From Chitinophagaceae bacterium (GTDB lineage: Bacteria; Bacteroidota; Bacteroidia; Chitinophagales; Chitinophagaceae): a stretch of DNA of 64,000 bases. The notes under the pieces were generated by a model, which worked only from the letters and a program-made list of their open reading frames with translations, had not been told where the DNA came from and did not search any database. Below are positions 60,426 through 64,000 of this stretch, in pieces. The stretch lies in NCBI GenBank assembly GCA_016786845.1, contig JAEUVB010000021.1, positions 62,001 to 126,000 on the forward strand. The letters run 5' to 3'. Position numbers and translations under genes: made by a program. Positions within the stretch are counted from its first letter, which is position 1; every line of letters starts with the position of its first letter.

Positions 60426-62354
60426 ATGCATCGTCTACTCACCCGTGAAGTCCGTATTGGCCAATTGCTCATTGGCGGCAATCATCCTGTTCGCATACAA
60501 ACCATGACCACCACCGACACCCTCGATACGGAGGCGACCGTGGCCCAGACCATACGCTGTATTGAAGCCGGTGCCGAATTGGTGCGCATCACCGCTCCGA
60601 GTAAAAAAGAAGCGGAAAACCTGCAGGCCATCAAAGATGAATTGCATCGCCGGGGTTATACCACGCCCCTCGTGGCCGATATCCATTTCACACCCAATGC
60701 TGCTGAAATTGCAGCCCGAATAGTCGAGAAGGTTCGCGTGAATCCGGGTAACTATGTCGACAAGAAAAAGTTTGAACAAATTGAATATACCGATGCCGAA
60801 TACGCCGAAGAAATCGAACGCATTCGGGAGCGCTTTACACCTTTGGTGCTCATCTGTAAAGAACACGGCACCGCCATGCGCATCGGTACCAATCATGGTT
60901 CGCTCAGCGATCGCATCATGAGTCGCTACGGCGATACCGCTATCGGTATGGTAGAGAGTGCCATGGAGTTTCTGCGCATTGCCCGCGACAACGATTATCA
61001 TCAGATTGTGCTGAGCATGAAGAGCAGCAACCCCAAGGTGATGATAGAAGCTTATCGATTGCTCGTACAACATATGCAGGATGAGTTTGGCGAATGCTAT
61101 CCCCTCCACCTCGGTGTTACGGAAGCCGGAGACGGCGAAGACGGTCGCATTAAAAGTGCGCTCGGCATTGGCACCCTTTTAGCCGAAGGCATAGGCGATA
61201 CCATACGGGTTTCTCTCACTGAAGAACCGGAAGCGGAATTGCCGGTGTGTAAAAACATTGTGGCACAATATGCGATTCCCGAAAATGTGACTCCGCGCAA
61301 CTCCATTGTGCTCACTCAAGCCGACACCTTTCAGAAACCTAAAACCATACTCAATGTCGGTGGCGATAAAGTACCGATTGTAATAGCCGACCTGGCCAAG
61401 ATACCGGAACTGACACCCGAAGACTTGCAGGCTGTGGGTTATACCTACAATGCCAACCTCGACAAATGGAGCATTGCCGATCAGGCCGCCGATTATGTGT
61501 TTTGTAATGAAGTGCCTTCCTTTGCCTTGCCCGGCACTTTGGGTATACTCACTTATTATCAGCAGTGGATTTATTATTGTGTGAATCCGCATTGCTTTCC
61601 CCTCTTCGACATCCTTCAATATCTCGAACCTTCTTATATCAAACACGACCGTTTGAATTTTGTGATGCTGGAAGCCAATCCATCGGCCTACCCGCAAGCC
61701 GTAAAAGAAAGAATATTACAAGGATTAAAAAATGATACCGCTGCTATTCTTTGTTTGAGCAGCACTTCTGCTACACCCATCGAAGATTGTCGAAACACGG
61801 CACATTGGTTGAAAGCGAACGGCATTCATTTACCCTTAAGCATTATTGTAGACAGCCCAGCCGCCACCCTCGACGAAGCACTGATCAAGTACAGTGTAGA
61901 AGCAGGATCTTTATTGCTCGAAAATGTATTGCAGGGCATTTGTCTGGGTTATCAATTTGGAAAAGCCACTCCGCGTGAAACAGCCATCGAAGAAATTCGC
62001 AGTCTCAACTCCATAGGCTTTGGCATATTGCAAGCCACACGCACACGCATTTCTAAAACGGAATATATCTCTTGTCCCAGTTGCGGACGCACCCTGTTCG
62101 ACTTACAGGAAACAACCGCACGTATACGCGCCGTGACCCATCACCTCAAAGGCGTCAAGATTGCCATCATGGGTTGCATCGTAAACGGACCGGGTGAAAT
62201 GGCCGATGCGGATTTCGGATATGTAGGCAGCGGTGTGGGCAAAATTACCTTGTATAAAGGCAAGGAAGTGGTGAAGCGGAATATTGATAGCGAAGTGGCG
62301 GTTGATGAATTGATTGGCTTGCTGAAGGAGAATGGGGTTTGGGTGGAGAGGTAG
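60426..62354 (+). CDS. ispG: 4-hydroxy-3-methylbut-2-en-1-yl diphosphate synthase, long (Bacteroidota) form
   Basis: Iron-sulfur enzyme of the MEP isoprenoid pathway, 642 aa, converting MEcPP to HMBPP. N-terminal TIM barrel: VRIQTMTTTDTLDTEATVAQ, ADIHFTPNAAEIAA, VRVNPGN, ESAMEFLRI, LGVTEAGDGEDGRIKSALGIGTLLAEGIGDTIRVSL. A long insertion (about 280-530) distinguishes this form from the roughly 370-residue E. coli enzyme and is expected in Bacteroidota and plants. The C-terminal domain carries the 4Fe-4S ligands in SCPSCGRTLFDL and MGCIVNGPGEMADADFGYVGSG. The ATG at 60426 is set by the promoter and the start of homology. Confidence 0.95.
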   Translation: MHRLLTREVRIGQLLIGGNHPVRIQTMTTTDTLDTEATVAQTIRCIEAGAELVRITAPSKKEAENLQAIKDELHRRGYTTPLVADIHFTPNAAEIAARIVEKVRVNPGNYVDKKKFEQIEYTDAEYAEEIERIRERFTPLVLICKEHGTAMRIGTNHGSLSDRIMSRYGDTAIGMVESAMEFLRIARDNDYHQIVLSMKSSNPKVMIEAYRLLVQHMQDEFGECYPLHLGVTEAGDGEDGRIKSALGIGTLLAEGIGDTIRVSLTEEPEAELPVCKNIVAQYAIPENVTPRNSIVLTQADTFQKPKTILNVGGDKVPIVIADLAKIPELTPEDLQAVGYTYNANLDKWSIADQAADYVFCNEVPSFALPGTLGILTYYQQWIYYCVNPHCFPLFDILQYLEPSYIKHDRLNFVMLEANPSAYPQAVKERILQGLKNDTAAILCLSSTSATPIEDCRNTAHWLKANGIHLPLSIIVDSPAATLDEALIKYSVEAGSLLLENVLQGICLGYQFGKATPRETAIEEIRSLNSIGFGILQATRTRISKTEYISCPSCGRTLFDLQETTARIRAVTHHLKGVKIAIMGCIVNGPGEMADADFGYVGSGVGKITLYKGKEVVKRNIDSEVAVDELIGLLKENGVWVER

Positions 62355-62509
62355 TAGCTAGTAGTAAGTAGTAAGAGGGCGATGGGCAAATGGACTTCGA
62401 TGAAGTGCTGAATGATAAGATTCTCAGAGAACCGAATTGTACCTCTGTGTTTTGAATACAAGGACATTAAACTTTTGATTCCCTTAAAAGAAATCCCTGT
62501 AACACTATT

Positions 62510-63262
62510 TCATGATGCCTGACTCATTTGCCATAAAGGCTTCACCAAGGTGGCCAATCCGACCCCGAGAATAAGGAACAGAATAATGAGTTGGAATTGT
62601 TTTTCGGAAATAAAAACCAAGAGACGTTTTCCAATATAGGAACCTAAAAGACTGACCATAATCAGAAAAGGAATTAAGTAAAGATCGTGCCAATGAACAT
62701 AACCATTGGCGGTATACACCACACTTCGGCTGGCATCGATAAATAAATCAATCATGGCAGAAGTAGCAATGAAAGCCTCTTTGCCATAACTATAAGAAGC
62801 CAATACCATGCCCCGAATGGCGCCTCCTGTACCCAGCAGTCCGGCCACAAAACCGGATATCGCACCTCCCGCCATCAAATTCACCGCACGCTTTTTAACC
62901 CTGAATTGTCGAAAAATAATGAGGAATAAACTGAATAAGATCAAAAATACCGAGAGTGCCATCTCTAAATAATCCGATCGGATATACTTGCTGAGGATAG
63001 CACCCAGACTCACCAATAGAACGGCGGGAATACCAAGATATAAGACCGTTCGTTTATCTATGCCTTTGTGAAACAATGCGATTTTACTGAGATTGCTGCT
63101 CACATGAAACAGCGCCGTGATTCCGAGCACAGATTGAAAGTCGAGAAAATAACCGGCTATGGGCACAAAAAACAAGGATGAGCCAAAGCCGCCTACGGTA
63201 CCTAATATCTCTGCGACCAATGCCAAAAGTAAAAACCAGATCAGATGTTCTGTCGCAATCAT
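62510..63262 (-). CDS. TauE/SafE-family permease
   Basis: Integral membrane protein of 250 aa with about eight helices and two related halves, each with a Gly-rich segment: GTVGGFGSSLFFVPIAGYFLDF and GFVAGLLGTGGAIRGMVLASY. This is the layout of sulfite/sulfoacetate exporters (TauE/SafE, DUF81). Export of a sulfur compound or other anion is family inference. I use the ATG at 63262; an in-frame TTG 9 bases upstream lies inside the TACCTTTG promoter box. Confidence 0.92.
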   Translation of the reverse strand: MIATEHLIWFLLLALVAEILGTVGGFGSSLFFVPIAGYFLDFQSVLGITALFHVSSNLSKIALFHKGIDKRTVLYLGIPAVLLVSLGAILSKYIRSDYLEMALSVFLILFSLFLIIFRQFRVKKRAVNLMAGGAISGFVAGLLGTGGAIRGMVLASYSYGKEAFIATSAMIDLFIDASRSVVYTANGYVHWHDLYLIPFLIMVSLLGSYIGKRLLVFISEKQFQLIILFLILGVGLATLVKPLWQMSQAS

Positions 63263-63268
63263 AAGCAG

Positions 63269-63276
63269 CAAAGGTA
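63269..63276 (-). promoter_or_regulatory. Promoter -7 box of the TauE gene
   Basis: Minus-strand TACCTTTG, 6 bp before the ATG at 63262. Confidence 0.5.
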
Positions 63277-63482
63277 GTTAGCTTAATGGGAATATTGTAG
63301 TAAGTACTTCAACGTAGCGGTTAAAATCAGAAGAATGTATTTAGGAAGAAAAAATTAAGTCGCCCCCTACCTTGTCTTTGAAAATATAGATACGATATTT
63401 AAAAATGATTAACCGCCGTTCATCCATTCCCTGAGCGAGGTTCTGCACATTTATCCTATCTTGCGTACACAATTCATTTTCT

Positions 63483-64000
63483 ATGCGCCCTACATTCAAA
63501 CACGGAAAAAAATATTTGATTGGTCTTTTAGGAGGTATTTCCCTCATGTTCTTTATTCAGGCCAAAGAGCAGGATTCCTTTTTTGAACTCACCAAAAACA
63601 TGGAAGTGTTCACCAGCCTTTTTAAGGAATTGAACACTTATTATGTGGACCCCATACAACCGGGCAAAATTGTGAAGACAGGTATTGATGCCATGTTGAA
63701 TGAATTGGACCCTTATACCAATTATATTACTGAAGAAGATATTGAAGACTACCGCTTTCAAACAACAGGTAAATACGGCGGTATCGGCAGCACAGTGCGT
63801 AAAAAAGACGATTACATTGCCATAGGTGAACCTTATGAAAACAGTCCCGTCATCAAAGCCGGATTGAAGGCCGGTGACCTCATCATTGAAATAGACGGAC
63901 ACAGCACCAAGGGAAAAGAAATTGAAGACGTCAGTAAATTTTTAAAAGGTTCACCGGGCACACAACTTAAAGTAAAGATCAGAGAAGCCATCACTGGTGC
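63483..64000 (+). CDS. C-terminal processing peptidase, S41 family (5' part)
   Basis: First 172 residues of a CtpA-like serine protease that trims proteins in the periplasm. An N-terminal membrane anchor or signal (KYLIGLLGGISLMFFIQ) is followed by the S41 N-terminal helical part (VFTSLFKELNTYYVDPIQPGKIVKTGIDAMLNELDPYTNYI) and the PDZ domain (GKYGGIGSTVRKK..., NSPVIKAGLKAGDLIIEIDG, FLKGSPGTQLKVKI). The catalytic Ser-Lys region lies beyond the window. The ATG at 63483 is the first in frame. Confidence 0.92.
   Translation, partial: MRPTFKHGKKYLIGLLGGISLMFFIQAKEQDSFFELTKNMEVFTSLFKELNTYYVDPIQPGKIVKTGIDAMLNELDPYTNYITEEDIEDYRFQTTGKYGGIGSTVRKKDDYIAIGEPYENSPVIKAGLKAGDLIIEIDGHSTKGKEIEDVSKFLKGSPGTQLKVKIREAITG

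Overview
The window is a chromosomal segment of a member of the Bacteroidota, probably Chitinophagales/Saprospirales-like. Evidence: alternative complex III (actABC), the MurF-alanine racemase fusion, the long form of IspG, several T9SS-sorted surface proteins (type A and type B C-terminal domains), a Lys/Ala/Pro histone H1-like protein, a GSCFA protein, and repeated use of the Bacteroidota promoter box TAnnTTTG very close to start codons. Species cannot be fixed from the sequence alone.

Layout. 1-5449 (minus): respiratory genes actA-actB-actC. 5.7-11.5 kb: GSCFA protein and two T9SS cargo proteins. 11.6-12.8 kb: purM. 13.0-19.7 kb: a five-gene surface operon (four small lipoproteins plus a delta-60-repeat T9SS protein) divergent from a LytTR regulator/histidine kinase pair. 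20.0-22.3 kb: rplU-rpmA-histone H1-like operon, tRNA-Pro, tRNA-Ser, FKBP isomerase. 22.3-27.9 kb: NlpC/P60 lipoprotein and a polysaccharide cluster (flippase, two methyltransferases, GT4, SDR). 28.1-33.9 kb: a large type B T9SS protein, then an efflux adaptor/TolC pair. 34.1-39.2 kb: nadB, a TerC-like membrane protein, murF-alr. 39.2-46.3 kb: monooxygenase-fold protein, T9SS protein, flavin reductase, MntA/HepT toxin-antitoxin pair, DUF420 and SCO1 (oxidase assembly), ABC exporter, DUF983 protein.

46.3-57.5 kb is the accessory region. It holds a UPF0175/DUF3368 pair, a T9SS protein with a long minisatellite-encoded coiled coil, and a visibly AT-rich candidate antiviral island: a stand-alone Z1-type SF2 ATPase, a 1390-residue protein fusing a restriction-endonuclease-like domain to a NACHT NTPase and about 880 residues of uncharacterised C-terminal sequence (NLR/STAND architecture), and a two-gene unit encoding a PD-(D/E)XK nuclease-like protein and a membrane-anchored coiled-coil protein. 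REP-like palindromes bracket the Z1 gene. This island is the best candidate for an undescribed system.

57.9-60.4 kb holds a CarboxypepD_reg-like protein and 1.6 kb without a convincing gene, dominated by a 21-bp minisatellite and mosaic intergenic repeats. 60.4-64 kb: ispG, a TauE/SafE permease and the 5' part of a C-terminal processing protease. Repeats are a theme of the window: three copies of a structured 76-86 bp element, a REP family, a GGCGAGCGTAGCCTCGACC family, a 139-bp-spaced duplication beside tRNA-Pro, and two coding or non-coding minisatellites.
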